Part shown: in pieces, positions 33,581-44,025 of the stretch
Layout of the letters: every line of letters starts with the position of its first letter
How positions within the stretch are numbered: position 1 is the first letter of the stretch
NCBI GenBank assembly: GCA_002794785.1
Contig: NBBA01000002.1
Location: 1,612,001-1,676,000 of the forward strand
Origin: Coniferiporia sulphurascens
Lineage: Eukaryota > Basidiomycota > Agaricomycetes > Hymenochaetales > Hymenochaetaceae
Length of the DNA: 64,000 nucleotides
Direction: 5' to 3'
The notes under the pieces: generated by a model
What the model was told of the DNA's origin: nothing
Database searches by the model: none
The model's input: only the letters and a program-made list of their open reading frames with translations
Made by a program: the position numbers and the translations under genes

Positions 33581-36500
33581 ATAGAGACATCTCTATTCTG
33601 CAGTGGAATGCTGCCCGCTCACTAGCCGCAGTCCATTCCCTTATTCCGATCCTCACCACTGACCCATCCCCACCCACCATTATTTTGATTCAGGAACCTC
33701 CCTGGTACCAAATTGGCCTCCAGCCCTCACTCACTGACCTGACCGGCACGCTGGTAATCAATGTCCCATCCCTCCCAGGGTACACAGCTGTCCTCCCCCC
33801 AGCCACCCAGCCAAGGGTTGTCATGTACATATCCCGGGCCATCCCATCAACTGCCTGGTCAGTCCTAGGTGCCGCATCTTTCGGCACCAATGTCCTCACC
33901 ATCGAAATCCATTCACACCTGATGACCCGCCTCTGCAACTATTATGGCATGCATGTGCCGGACCGCACCACCGCCACCCCCCTCTACCCTGGTGAGTTGT
34001 TCCTCTTCACACTCCCACCGGCACTGGCCTCTACTCTCCTTGTGGTGGGTGACTTCAACCGTCGCCACCACTCATGGTCCAAACTCCTTGCCTCACAGCA
34101 GGAGGACTTGAGAGCGCAACCTCTCAATGACTTCTTCCGGGAGCATGGCCTTGCGCCAGCCCACCTCCCGGATTCTGACTCTAGGCCCGTTGACAATTGT
34201 CGGCGGTGCCCAATTGACATGATTTGGTCTCCCCCTGCGATAAACCCCAACTCAATTCTAGACTCAGGCACATCAACCACCTCCGCTCTGTCCAACCATG
34301 CCATCCTATGCTGGTCCCTGCCATCCCGGCCCCCACCTCCTATTGTCAAAACCTGCCGGTTACTACCGGCCGACAAGGAGGAGTGGACCGACATCGCCTT
34401 CCCATTACTTGAAACCACCTTCCTCCAACAGGCAGACAACACCCTCACCCTTGACATCAAAGCACAGGCAGTGGTCGACTCCATGATTGCCACCCTCGCC
34501 CCTTTCACCCGAATCAGCAAGCCGTCCAAATCCGAGGTCCCTTGGTGGACCCTGACATGCAAAATGCTCCTCCAGGCGATTTCAGTGGCCCCCACCCCCC
34601 TACAACAGTCAGCAGCCCACCGCACATTTAAGCAAGGCATCTGGGCAGCAAAGCAGAACTTCTACGCTGAGCAGGCAGATCAAGCGGACGCCTCCAACAT
34701 CTGGGGCTGGGCCAAAAGAGGCCTCAGCAACCGACCTACACCGATACCTTCGCTCAAAAAGCGTGACAGTTCCTTCACCCAATCAGACAATGAGAAAGGT
34801 GAGCTATTCCACATGACCTTTTTCATGCCCCCACCACCCCAACAAGCGGCCGACACCCAGCCGCCCCCCCTCCAACCAGCTGCCCCACCCATCCTCCTCA
34901 CAGAGCTTACGGGGGCACTGGCCGACACCTCCAACTTGTCGGCTCCAGGCCTCTTGGGGATCGGTTACCGCCCTCTCAAATGGGTAGTAGACACTTACCC
35001 CGAGGAGATTCTTGCCCTTTTCAACGACTGTCTGCACATGGGGCACCACCCTAAGTGCTGGTGGGTGGCAAAAGTGGTAATGCTCTGGAAGCCAAACAAG
35101 AAGGACCCCTTTTCGCCACGATCATATTGGCCCATTACCCTCGAGGAGACCCTAGGGAAACTCCTCAAAAAGATTATAGCTAACTGGCTCCAGTTCCTCA
35201 CTAACATGAGAGACTGGCTGCCACCTAACCAATATGGGGGGTGTCAAGGACACTCTGTCTACAACGCCGCCCAGCACCTTCTACAGATTGCGGAACAAGC
35301 CCACGCTGAGGGCCATGTATGTTCGGTCCTTGTGGTCGACATACAGGGATTCTTCGACTCAGTACACCCGCAACTCCTCCACCGGTAACTATTGGAACTC
35401 CAGTGCCCACCAGACATGGCAAACTGGTGCTTGTCCTTCATGATGGATCGGCAGGTGGCTATCGCTTTCGACGGCACCACCCTTCCAACAGCCCAGAAAC
35501 CCGACCTAGGCACCCCTCAAGGGTCCCCGGTATCCCCGATCTTCTCAACTATCTTCACAGGCATGGTCCTCCAGAAATTCCACCAAACCAGCACCACTGC
35601 CCTAGCATATGTCAATGACCACCTCCTCATGTGCATCAGACCCAGCATGGCATCCAACTGCCAGCAACTGTCTAACACCTACCACCAACTCAATGCCCAC
35701 TTTGGCACAATCGGTCTCAACATCAAAGCCGCCAAAACAGAGTGCCTTCACTTCCACCCACCCCAACAATGTTCAGCCGCCTACACCGACTGGGACACCG
35801 CCGGAGTATGGGTCGCCCCTGCCACACTTATCCGACCCTCTATCCTACTCCATTGGCTGGGAATATGGTGGGACCCCGCCCTCACATTCAAGGTCCATGT
35901 AGAGCGCATGCGCTCCAAGGGCCTCTCCATGCTTGCCACCCTCCGCATTCTTGGCAACATGGAATGTGGAATCTCGGCCCTCCTCCTCCGTCAACTATAC
36001 ACCGCCTGCGTCCACTCTGTCCTCACATGGGGTGCCCCAGTATGGTACCATGGCCAACGCCAAAAAACACTAGTAAGCTGCCTGCAGGCCATGCAAAACA
36101 CAGCATGCAGATGGATTCTGGGTGTCTACAAAGGCGCCTCCCCATTCTCCACAAATTTCCTTTGTTCCCTTCCCCCCCTTTCTTACTACTTCGAATATGC
36201 TAAGACTCTCCACTCTCTGTGCCTCTGGCGCACCCCACATTCCATCGGTAGAAAACGATATTATAAAACCATAACTAACCATCCCTTTTCCACTTCTCTG
36301 CAGGCCTGGGTCCCTCAGGTACAACCGGTCCTGGCATACACTCATCCCCTGTGGACGGATCCTCTGGCATTTACAAATGGACAAGTTTCATTTGCCACTC
36401 CTATCACTCTGGTCGGCAAAGACACCCACAAGGAATTTTTGGGCGCCGCATGCTCCCTGAGCACCCTCCCCCACCTCCAGGTTTTCACCAATGGCTCCCG

Positions 36501-37584
36501 CATCGGCTCAAAGTCCAGATCAGCCGTCTGCACCATGAGGGGCCTTACCCACCTCAAGTCTTGCCGGCTGGCCTCCCCCACCTGCACAACAGCTATGGAT
36601 GTGGAAATTTTCTCTCTCACCTCCACACCAAGCTGGGCTGCCCACCACCTACGGGAGCTTCTGCCTGTCGCATCCGACATCTTCTTCCTGTCGGATTTGC
36701 TGATGGCACTCCACCTGATCCGAACATGGGTGCCAGCCCCTGGCACACATCTCCTCCATCAATGGAAGGCAGGGGTCCAGACTCTATTGGACTCTTACCT
36801 GGATCTCTCCATTCATTTCGTTTGGTGCCTGGGCCACTCGGACATCCCAGGGAACGAATGGGTGGACCATGAGGCGAAGTTCGCAATGAACCTACCCCCA
36901 TCCTCCCTTGCACCCTCCACCTCGGCACTGAAAGAGGCTGCCGTCAACACACTCATGGAGCATTGGTCCCTCTCACTAGCCCGTCCCCTTGCCTCGACAG
37001 CTGACAAGTATCTCGCCATCAATGGGGTCCCCTCCCACCATCCCCAAAAGCTTATCACACAGTTGGTGGACCACCCTCGCCACGAGCTCTCTGCAGTTGC
37101 TCAAGTCCTCTGCCGCGCCAGTCCCTATGGGGGCTACTGGCCGAGCTTCGACTCCGCCTACCGATGCAGGCATGGCCTGATCTCGCACTGTAGATGGCAC
37201 AACCACCCCCCCTGGCTGGCCCAGTCGACCATGCATGTTTTAGGCAGTTGCCTCACCTTCCGACCTTGGATACGCAAGATCTGGCCCCCCTGTGACCCCC
37301 TTCCGACCCACCACACCAAGTGGGCCGATGAAAACCGTCTCCAGGTTCTGCGCCACTGGCTTAAGCTGACGGGGCACCTCAACCGCCTCTCCGACTGTAC
37401 CTCGGCCACCATCTGCCTGGCCTTCGCCGCAATGGAGCTCGAGGGACACCCAACTGACGAAGATATGGACTTGGACCTCCTCAGGGATTACATGAGTTGT
37501 ATGCTTGGAACCCGTACCCAGGACCCAGACCCAGCTCTCTTGGAGCTCTCAGGTGCACTTCCTCCCCTTTCCTCTGGTCTATGA
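33577..37584 (+). pseudogene. ORF2 polyprotein (endonuclease, RT, RNase H) of copy J, one internal stop
   Basis: 1335 codons plus the end stop, in one frame, broken only by TAA at 35386-35388 (codon 604, just after RT motif A). Endonuclease ~1-245: IQEPPWYQ (38-46), GDFNRRHH (Asp159), PIDMIW (Asp214), but SNH at 239-241 where others have SDH. RT ~430-800: VVDIQGFFDSVH (Asp588), GTPQGSPVSP, and motif C YVNDHLL with Asn680 for the first Asp. RNase H ~965-1110: VFTNGS (Asn972 for Asp), Glu1010, Asp1040, Asp1097. A C-terminal Cys/His segment (ISHCRWHNHPPW) follows. Besides the stop, three catalytic Asp positions read Asn, so it is inactive even with readthrough. Asp to Asn here is GAC/GAT to AAC/AAT. 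Confidence 0.93.
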
Positions 37585-37899
37585 CTGCCTTTCAGACTCT
37601 CCCACATATGTCCTGGCCAGCGCTCTTGCCCCCCCTTTCCAATTCTAAGCTACCCCCTTTTGCCTGATGTCATCTGTTTGGCTTGGCCATAGTTACACGT
37701 ACTCCTCCCTCTTTCTTGGTTTTGTACTAATAGGGGCCCTTCCCACTCTGGCACCCTTCGGGGAGCAGGGCCCCTGCCCAGTTTCGTGCGCTGCGTGATG
37801 ACAGGTGCCTCGGTTGTTATGTAGTTAGGGCCCCCCCTTTGGGGGGGCAGCTTGTAATTATGTAATATGGCAGGAATAATAATTTTAAAAAAAAAAAAG
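37585..37899 (+). other. 3' UTR, hairpin and tail of copy J
   Basis: Non-coding. The hairpin at 37830-37848 has C7-TTT-G7, followed by attatgtaatatggcagg and a short AAT then poly(A)-like tail. No gene is seen. Confidence 0.82.
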
Positions 37900-39317
37900 G
37901 CTCTCACATCGACAATAAGTTGGGCTCCACCATCTGCACAATGCTGGGCCCCACCCACCTCTGGTCACAATGACTGGAGTCCCCCAACTGCACTACAGCC
38001 ACAGACGCCGAGGAGTTCTCCCTCACCACGGCCCCTGGATGGGTAGCACGCTGCCTCCTGGCCCAACTGTGTGTCACATCAGACATCTTCTTTCTGTCCG
38101 ATTCGCTGACTGCCTTGCACCTTTTCCGAACATGGACTGCCGTCCCTGGCGCCCACCTCCTCCACATCTGGAAAGTGGGTGTAGAGACTCTACTGGACTC
38201 GTTCCCCCAGCTCACCATCCATTTCGTATGGTGTCCCAGTCACTCGGACATCCCTGGTAATGAATGGGCTGACAAGGAGGCAAAACTGGCGACTGAGCTC
38301 CCTCCATCCGACCTCAAACCATCCACCTCCACACTAAAAGAGATAGCTGTTTGCACCCTCATGGAGCAGTGGACGCTCTCACTGGCCCGCCCCCTCACCT
38401 CAACCGCCGACAAATACTTGGCAGTTCATGGCCTCCCATCTCGCCAACCTCGAAAGCTGCTCATGCATTCAGTCGACCACCCACACAACAAGCTATCTGC
38501 AGTCACCCAGGTTCTCTGCCATGCCGGTCCCTATGGGGGTTACTGGTTGAGCTTTGACTCAGCCTACCGACACAGGCATGGCCTGATATCGCACTGCAGG
38601 TGGCACAACCACCCCCCATGGCCTGCGCAGTCGACCACCCACATCCTCGGTGGCTGTAGCACCTTCCATCCATGGATACAACGCATATGGCCACCACGGG
38701 ACCCTCTCCCAGTCCACCACTCAGAGTGGGCTGACAAAAACTGTCTCCTGGTTCTGCGCCACTGGCTTAAGCTGATGGGGCACCTCAACCGCCTTTCTGA
38801 CCATGCTGCAGGCGCCATAAAGCTCTCTTTTGCCGCTATGGACCTAGATGGCCACCCAACCAACGAGAACATGGACTTGGACCTCCTACGGGAGTACATG
38901 CGTTGTATGCTCGGACCCCGGACCCGGGACTCGGACCCAGCCCTTTTGGAGCTATCAGGTACGCTCCCTCCATTTCCGCTCGAATAATGCCTGCCTTTCG
39001 GACTCCTATGGATACGTCTCAGCCGGCACTCTTGCCCCCCCTTTCCTTTTCTAAGCTTCTTGCTTTAACCTGCCCTTACCCATGAGGTCTGTTCATAGTG
39101 ATATGTATCCCTCCTTCTTGCATTTTTCCTACTCAATAAGGGCTCTTCACACTTCAGCACCCTTTGGGGAGCAGAGCCCTTGCCCAGTTTTGTGCAATGT
39201 ACAATGATGGGCGCCTCCATTGTTATGTAGTTAGGGCCCCCCCTTCGGGGGGGCAGCTTGTAATTATGTAATACTGCAGGAATAATAAAATTTAAAAAAT
39301 TTAAAAATTTAAAAAAA
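37900..39317 (+). pseudogene. RNase H end, 3' UTR and tail of copy H
   Basis: It continues the H reading frame after J (SHIDNKLGSTICTMLG), with a TGA near 37970 and then an open stretch 38115-38987 with WCPSHSDIPGNEWADKEA (Gly of the CPGH motif changed to Ser) to LLELSGTLPPFPLE. The 3' UTR and hairpin follow (39237-39256), with a tail of three ATTTAAAAA-like units (39281-39317). Confidence 0.9.
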
Positions 39318-41665
39318 CCAATACAGGGGGCATCAAGGCCATTCGGTCTACAACACCGCCCAACACCTCTTACAGATTGTGGAGCATGCCCACTCAGAGG
39401 GCCTTGTCTGTTCGGTCCTAGCAGTTGACATTCAGGGCTTCTTCAACTTGGTGCACCCCCAACTCCTCCATCGACAATTGTTGGATCTCAGTTGTGCCCC
39501 AGATTTGGCCGACTGGTGTTTATTCTTCATGATGGACCGGCAGGTCGCTGTCGCCTTCGACAGCACCACCCTCCCTACCACCCCCAAACCCGACTTCAGC
39601 ACCCCCCAGGGATTGCTGGTCTCCCCTATCCTATCAACTATATTCATGGGGGTGGTCCTCCGGCACTTTCACCAAGCTGGCACCACCGCCCTGGCATATG
39701 TTGATGACCACTTACTAATCTGCATAGGTCCCTCCATGGCATCCAACTGCTGTGCTCTCGCCCATGCCTACCAACAACTCAACACCCTCTTCAGCACCAT
39801 CGGTCTCAACATTGAAGCCGCCAAGATGGAGTGCCTCCACTTCCACCCCCCTTGGCGACACACCGGCTATGATGGCTGGGACACCGCTGGCGTCCAAGTT
39901 GATCCCAACACCCTGATCCGCCCCTCAATCCCACTATGATGGTTGGGGATATGGTGGGATCTGGGCCTTTCCTTCAAGCCTCACGTAGAGTGCATGCACT
40001 CCAAGGGGCTCTCCACCCTCACCGCACTCCGCATTCTGGGCAACACACAATGCGGCATCTCGGCCCTCCTCCTCCGCTGCCTGTACACCTCCTGCGTCCG
40101 CTCCGTCCTGTCATGGGGAGCGCCAGTCTGGTACCATGGCTGCCACCAAAAAACACTGGTAAACCGCCTACAGGCTGTGCAAAACACAGCCTGCCGCTGG
40201 ATTTTGGGCATCTTCAAAGGCGCCTCCCCACACTCCACAAACTTCCTTTGTTCTGTTCCCCCTCTTTCTTTCTATTTTGAATATATAAAGACTACCCATT
40301 CTCTGTGCTTATGGTGCACCCCTCATTCTATTGGCCATAAATTATTTAAAAACGTAGCTAACAGACCTTTCTCCCTTTCTCTGCAGGTCCGAGTCCCCCA
40401 GGTTCAACAAGTCCCTGCATACATGCATCCCCCATGGATGGACCCCCTGGCCTTCACTGACAGCCGAGTCCACTTCACCACACCCATCACCCCAGTCAGC
40501 GCCGACACTTGCAAGCAATTTGTGAGTGCTGCGCAGGCCCTAGGCTCCACCAACCATGTCCAGGTATTCACCAACAGCTCCCGCATCAACGACAAGTCGG
40601 GCTCTGCCATCTGCACAATGCTAGGCCCCACCTGCCTCTGGTCACACCGACCTGGAGTCCCCCACCTGCACCACCGCCACGGACACCGAGGAGTTCTCCC
40701 TCGCAACGGCCCCTGGCTGAGTAGCGTGCCACCTCCTGGCACAACTGTGTGTCACATTGGATATATTCTTCCTGTCCGATTCGCTGACCACCCTCCACCT
40801 TTTCCACACTTGGACCGCCGCCCCCAGTGCCCACCTCCTCCACATCTGGAAAGCCGGTGTGGAAACTTTGTTGGACTCGTACCCCCAGCTCACCATTCAT
40901 TTCGTGTGGTGCCCTGGTCACTCAGACATCCCCGGCAATGAATGGGCTGACAAGGAAGCAAAACTGGCGACAGAGCTCCCCCCATCCGACCTAAAGCCTT
41001 CCACCTCTGCACTAAAAGAAGTTGCCGTCTGCACCCTCATGGACCGGTGGATGTTCTCACTTGCCCACCCACTTGCCTCAACTGCAGACAAATATCTAGT
41101 GGTTCACAGCCTCCTGTCTTGACGACCAAGGAAACTACTCATGCACTTGGTCGACCATCCATGCAGCAAGCTATCTGCAGTTGCCCAGGTCCTCTGCCAT
41201 GCTGGTCCCTACAGGGGCTACTGGCTGAGCTTCGACTCAGCCTACCGGTGCAGACATGGCCTGATCTCACACTGCAGATGGCACAACCATCCCCCCTGGC
41301 CCATGCAGTTGACCACACACATATTAGGCGGCTGTAGCACCTTCCACCCATGGATATGATGTGTATGGCCACCTTGGGACCCTCTCCCAGTCCACCACTC
41401 AGAGTGGGCTGACAAAAACTGCCTCCCGGTTTTGCGCTGTTGGCTTAGGCTAATGGGGCACCTAAACTGCCTCTCCAACCAGACCTTGGGAGCCATCTGA
41501 CTAGCTTTTGCCATGATGGAACTTGATGGCCACCCAACCAACGAAGATATGGACCTGGACCTCCTAAGGGACTACATGTGTTGTATGCTCAGACCCTGAA
41601 CCCTGGACTCGGACCCAGCCCTTTTGGAGCTATCAGGTATGCTTCCCCCCTTTCCTTCTGAATAG
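39318..41665 (+). pseudogene. ORF2 RT and RNase H of copy K
   Basis: Catalytic RT Asp pair present (YVDD). RNase H: first Asp changed (VFTNSS), FFLSDSLTTLHLF and WCPGHSDIPGNEWADKEA present. The stop at 41357-41359 (HPWI-stop) sits at the same codon as one in B (9133-9135). It is broken by stops and one frameshift and is not functional. Confidence 0.88.
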
Positions 41666-41982
41666 AGCCTGCCTTTCAAATTCCCTGGAATATGTCCCAG
41701 CCAGTGCTCTCACCACCCCTTTTCAATTCTAAGCTCCCCACCTTACCTGCCCTTGTCTGCTTGGTTTGTTCATAGTGATATGTATTCCTCCTTCTCTCTT
41801 CTTCCTTACTAAATAGGGGCTCTTCACACTTTGGCACCCTTCAGGGAGCAGGGCCCCCGCCCAGTTTTGTGCGATGCGCAATGACGGGCACCTCCATTGT
41901 TATGTAGTTAGGGCCCCCCCTTCAGGGGGGCAGCTTGTAATTATGTAATACTGCAGGAATAATAATTTAAAATAAAAAAAAA
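39318..41982 (+). mobile_element. LINE copy K, type 1, from RT to 3' end
   Basis: It begins inside RT at NQYGGHQGH-equivalent sequence directly after the tail of H. It runs through motif A (VDIQGFFNLVHP), B (STPQGLLVSPILST, two Gly changed), C (AYVDDHLLICIG, intact), thumb, linker, RNase H (VFTNSSRIN; a frameshift near 40650) and the end at 41665, then 3' UTR and an A-rich tail. Stops lie at 39937, 41120 and 41357-41359, and near 41501 and 41597. Its 5' part is not found on the other side of H, where inverted arm G lies instead. Confidence 0.88.
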
Positions 41983-42313
41983 CCCCTGGCACAGAAGAAG
42001 AAGCACCAGCAGAAGGTGCCCCTGCTGCCCACCATGTATGCCAAGGATCCAACCTTGGTCCTTACCCTGACAGTCAGCATACAGGCCGAAAACCAGAAGT
42101 CAGCAATGGCTCTGACAAAAACGTCCCATGAGTTCTTCACTTCCCTCCCCACCACAGACCAAGTCCCGGTCCTGTCCTCTTCCTACAATGTAAAGGGGAA
42201 CATTGTGACCACATTTGTGGCACACCCGTCCTCGGCTAACCCGACTATGGAAATGATCATTGATCATCACTCCGTGGCCTATGCCTCCCACATGCGCCAG
42301 AGTGCATCATGAC
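41983..42313 (+). pseudogene. LINE scrap L: ORF1 central region
   Basis: It reads LAQKKKHQQKVPLLPTMYAK and VLSSSYNVKGNIVTTF to AYASHMRQSAS, type 1 ORF1. It lies between the tail of K and the tail of minus-strand M, so both K and M inserted into it. Its remaining parts lie outside what can be linked in the window. Confidence 0.85.
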
Positions 42314-43219
42314 TTTTTATTTATTTATTATTATTATTATTATTATTCCTGCAGTATTACATAGTTACAAGCTGGCCCCCCGAAGGGGGGCCCTAACTAC
42401 CTAACAACAGAGGCACCTGTCATTGTGCAATGCACAAAACTGGGCGGGGGCCCTGCTCCCTGAGGGGTGCCAAAGTGTGGAGGGCTCCTATTAGTACAAG
42501 GCATGAGAAGAGGGAGGAGTACATGTCACTACAACGATACCAAGTGGATGAATGCAGGCAAAGGAGGTAGTTTAGAATGGAGAAAGGGTGGGTGAGAGCA
42601 CTGGCCGGGACATACATGTAGGAGTCCGAACAGCAGTCACAAATCAGAGGAAAAGGGTGGGAGCATACCTGAAAGCTCCAAGAGAGCTGGGTCCGAGTCC
42701 TGGGTGCAGGGTCTGAGCATACAACACATGTAGTCCCGAAGGAGGTCCAAGTTCATGTCCTCATCAGTAGGGTGGCTGTCGAGTTCCATCACAGCAAAGG
42801 CCAGACGGATGGTGCTCGCAGTTCTGTCTGAGAGGCAGTTCAAGTGCCCCGTTAGCCTAAGCCAATGGCGCAGAACCGGGATAAGGTTCTCCTCAGCCCA
42901 TTCTGAGTGGTGGGCTGGGAGGGGGATTTTGGCTGGCCAAATGTGCTGAATCCAGGGTCGGAATGTGGTGCACCCACCCAAAATGTGGGCAGTCGTCTGC
43001 ACTGGCCATGGTGGGTGGTTGTGCCACCTGCAGTGGGAGATCAGGCTGTGTCTGCACCAGTAGGCTGAGTTGAAGCTCAGCCAGTAGCCCCCATAGGGAC
43101 CAGCGTGGCAGAGGACTTGTGCTACTGCAGAAAGATGGTGGCGAGGGTGGTCTGCGGAGTGAGTGAGGAGCTTCCATGGGTGACGGGAGGGGATGCTGTG
43201 CACTGCCAAATATTTGTCC
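42314..43219 (-). pseudogene. LINE copy M, part 1: RNase H end, 3' UTR, tail
   Basis: Minus strand. A (TTA)n tail lies at 42314-42350. The reading frame is 42637-43219, from DKYLAVHSIPSRHPWKLL to LLELSGMLPPFSSDL, open throughout. It is type 3 (IPLPAHHSEWAEENLIPVL). It is joined upstream to 45349-46734, the two parts being separated by element N with a 12-bp duplication. Confidence 0.9.
43208..43219. repeat. Target-site duplication of element N, left copy
   Basis: aaatatttgtcc here is repeated exactly at 45349-45360. Removing N and one copy restores the M reading STADKY/LAVHSIP. Confidence 0.92.
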
Positions 43220-44025
43220 TTTTTTTTTTTAAAAATTATTCCTGCAGTATTACATAATTACAAGCTGCCCCCCCGAAGGGGGGGCCCTAACTACATAACA
43301 ACGGAGGCGCCCATCAATGTGCATCGCACAAAACTGGGTGGGGACTCTGCTCCCCAAAGGGTGCCGAAGTGTGAAGAGCCCCTATTTGGTAAGAGAGACG
43401 TGAGAGGGAGGGATACATATCGCTATGAACCAAACTCCATGGGTAAGGGCAGGTTTAAAGTAAGAAGCTTAGAACAGGAAAGGGATGGCAAGAGCGCTGG
43501 CTGGGACATATTCAAAGGAATTCGAAAGGCAGATGCTATTTGAGAGGGAAGGGAGGAAGTGTACCTGAAAGCTCCAAAAGGGCTGGGTCCGAGTCCTGAG
43601 TTCGAGGTCCGAGCATACAACGCATGTATTCCCATAGGAGGTCCAGGTCCATGTTTTCATTGGTAGGGTGGCCGTCTAGGTCCATTGTGGCGAAGGAGAG
43701 TCGGATGGCGCCTGCGGCATGGTCAGAGAGGCGGTTAAGGTGCCCTGTCAGCTTAAGCCAGCGGCGCAAAACCTGGAGGCAGTTTTCATCAGCCCACTCT
43801 GAGTGGTGGACTGGGAGAGGGTCCTGTGGTGGCTACACACGTCGTATCCATGTGTGGAAGGTGCTACAGCCGCCGAGGATGTGGGCAGTTGACTGCACAG
43901 GCCAGGGGGGGTGGTTGTGCCACCTGCAGTGCGAAATCAGGCCATGCCTGCATCAGTAGGCTGAGTCTAAGCTCAGCCAGTAGCCCCCGTAGGGACCAGC
44001 ATGGCAGAGGACCTGTGCTACTGCC
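43220..44025 (-). pseudogene. LINE 3' part of composite N
   Basis: On the minus strand: AVAQVLCHAGPYGGYWLSLDSAY, ISHFALQVAQ-type sequence with a small frame disruption, then the open stretch 43536-43769 (LKLTGHLNRLSDHAAGAIRLSFATMDLDGHPTNEN to GTLPPFPLK), 3' UTR, hairpin and a tail of T's on the plus strand at 43220-43240. Type 1. Confidence 0.88.

Larger units (their letters stand above)
31501..37899 (+). mobile_element. LINE copy J: complete 6.4-kb type 2 element
   Basis: The best copy in the window: 58-nt leader (31501-31558), intact ORF1 (31559-33580), ORF2 (33577-37584) in one frame with a single internal stop, 3' UTR with hairpin (37830-37848) and an A-rich tail ending at 37899. A 14-bp target duplication flanks it. 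It has no insertions and no frameshifts in ORF2. It is the best reference for the family, although several catalytic residues are already changed. Confidence 0.95.
25543..39317 (+). mobile_element. LINE copy H, type 1, 5'-complete, carrying the SINE chimera and copy J
   Basis: The 5' end at 25543 has the full 58-nt leader and ORF1 ATG at 25601. The 3' end is a tail of ATTTAAAAA-like repeats ending at 39317. Insertions are 25767-26664 and 31501-37899, each with its own target duplication. Segments are 25543-25766, 26665-31500 and 37900-39317. The flanks do not form a target duplication: the left is inverted-repeat arm G and the right is plus-strand K. The 5' flank has therefore been rearranged. 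Confidence 0.88.
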
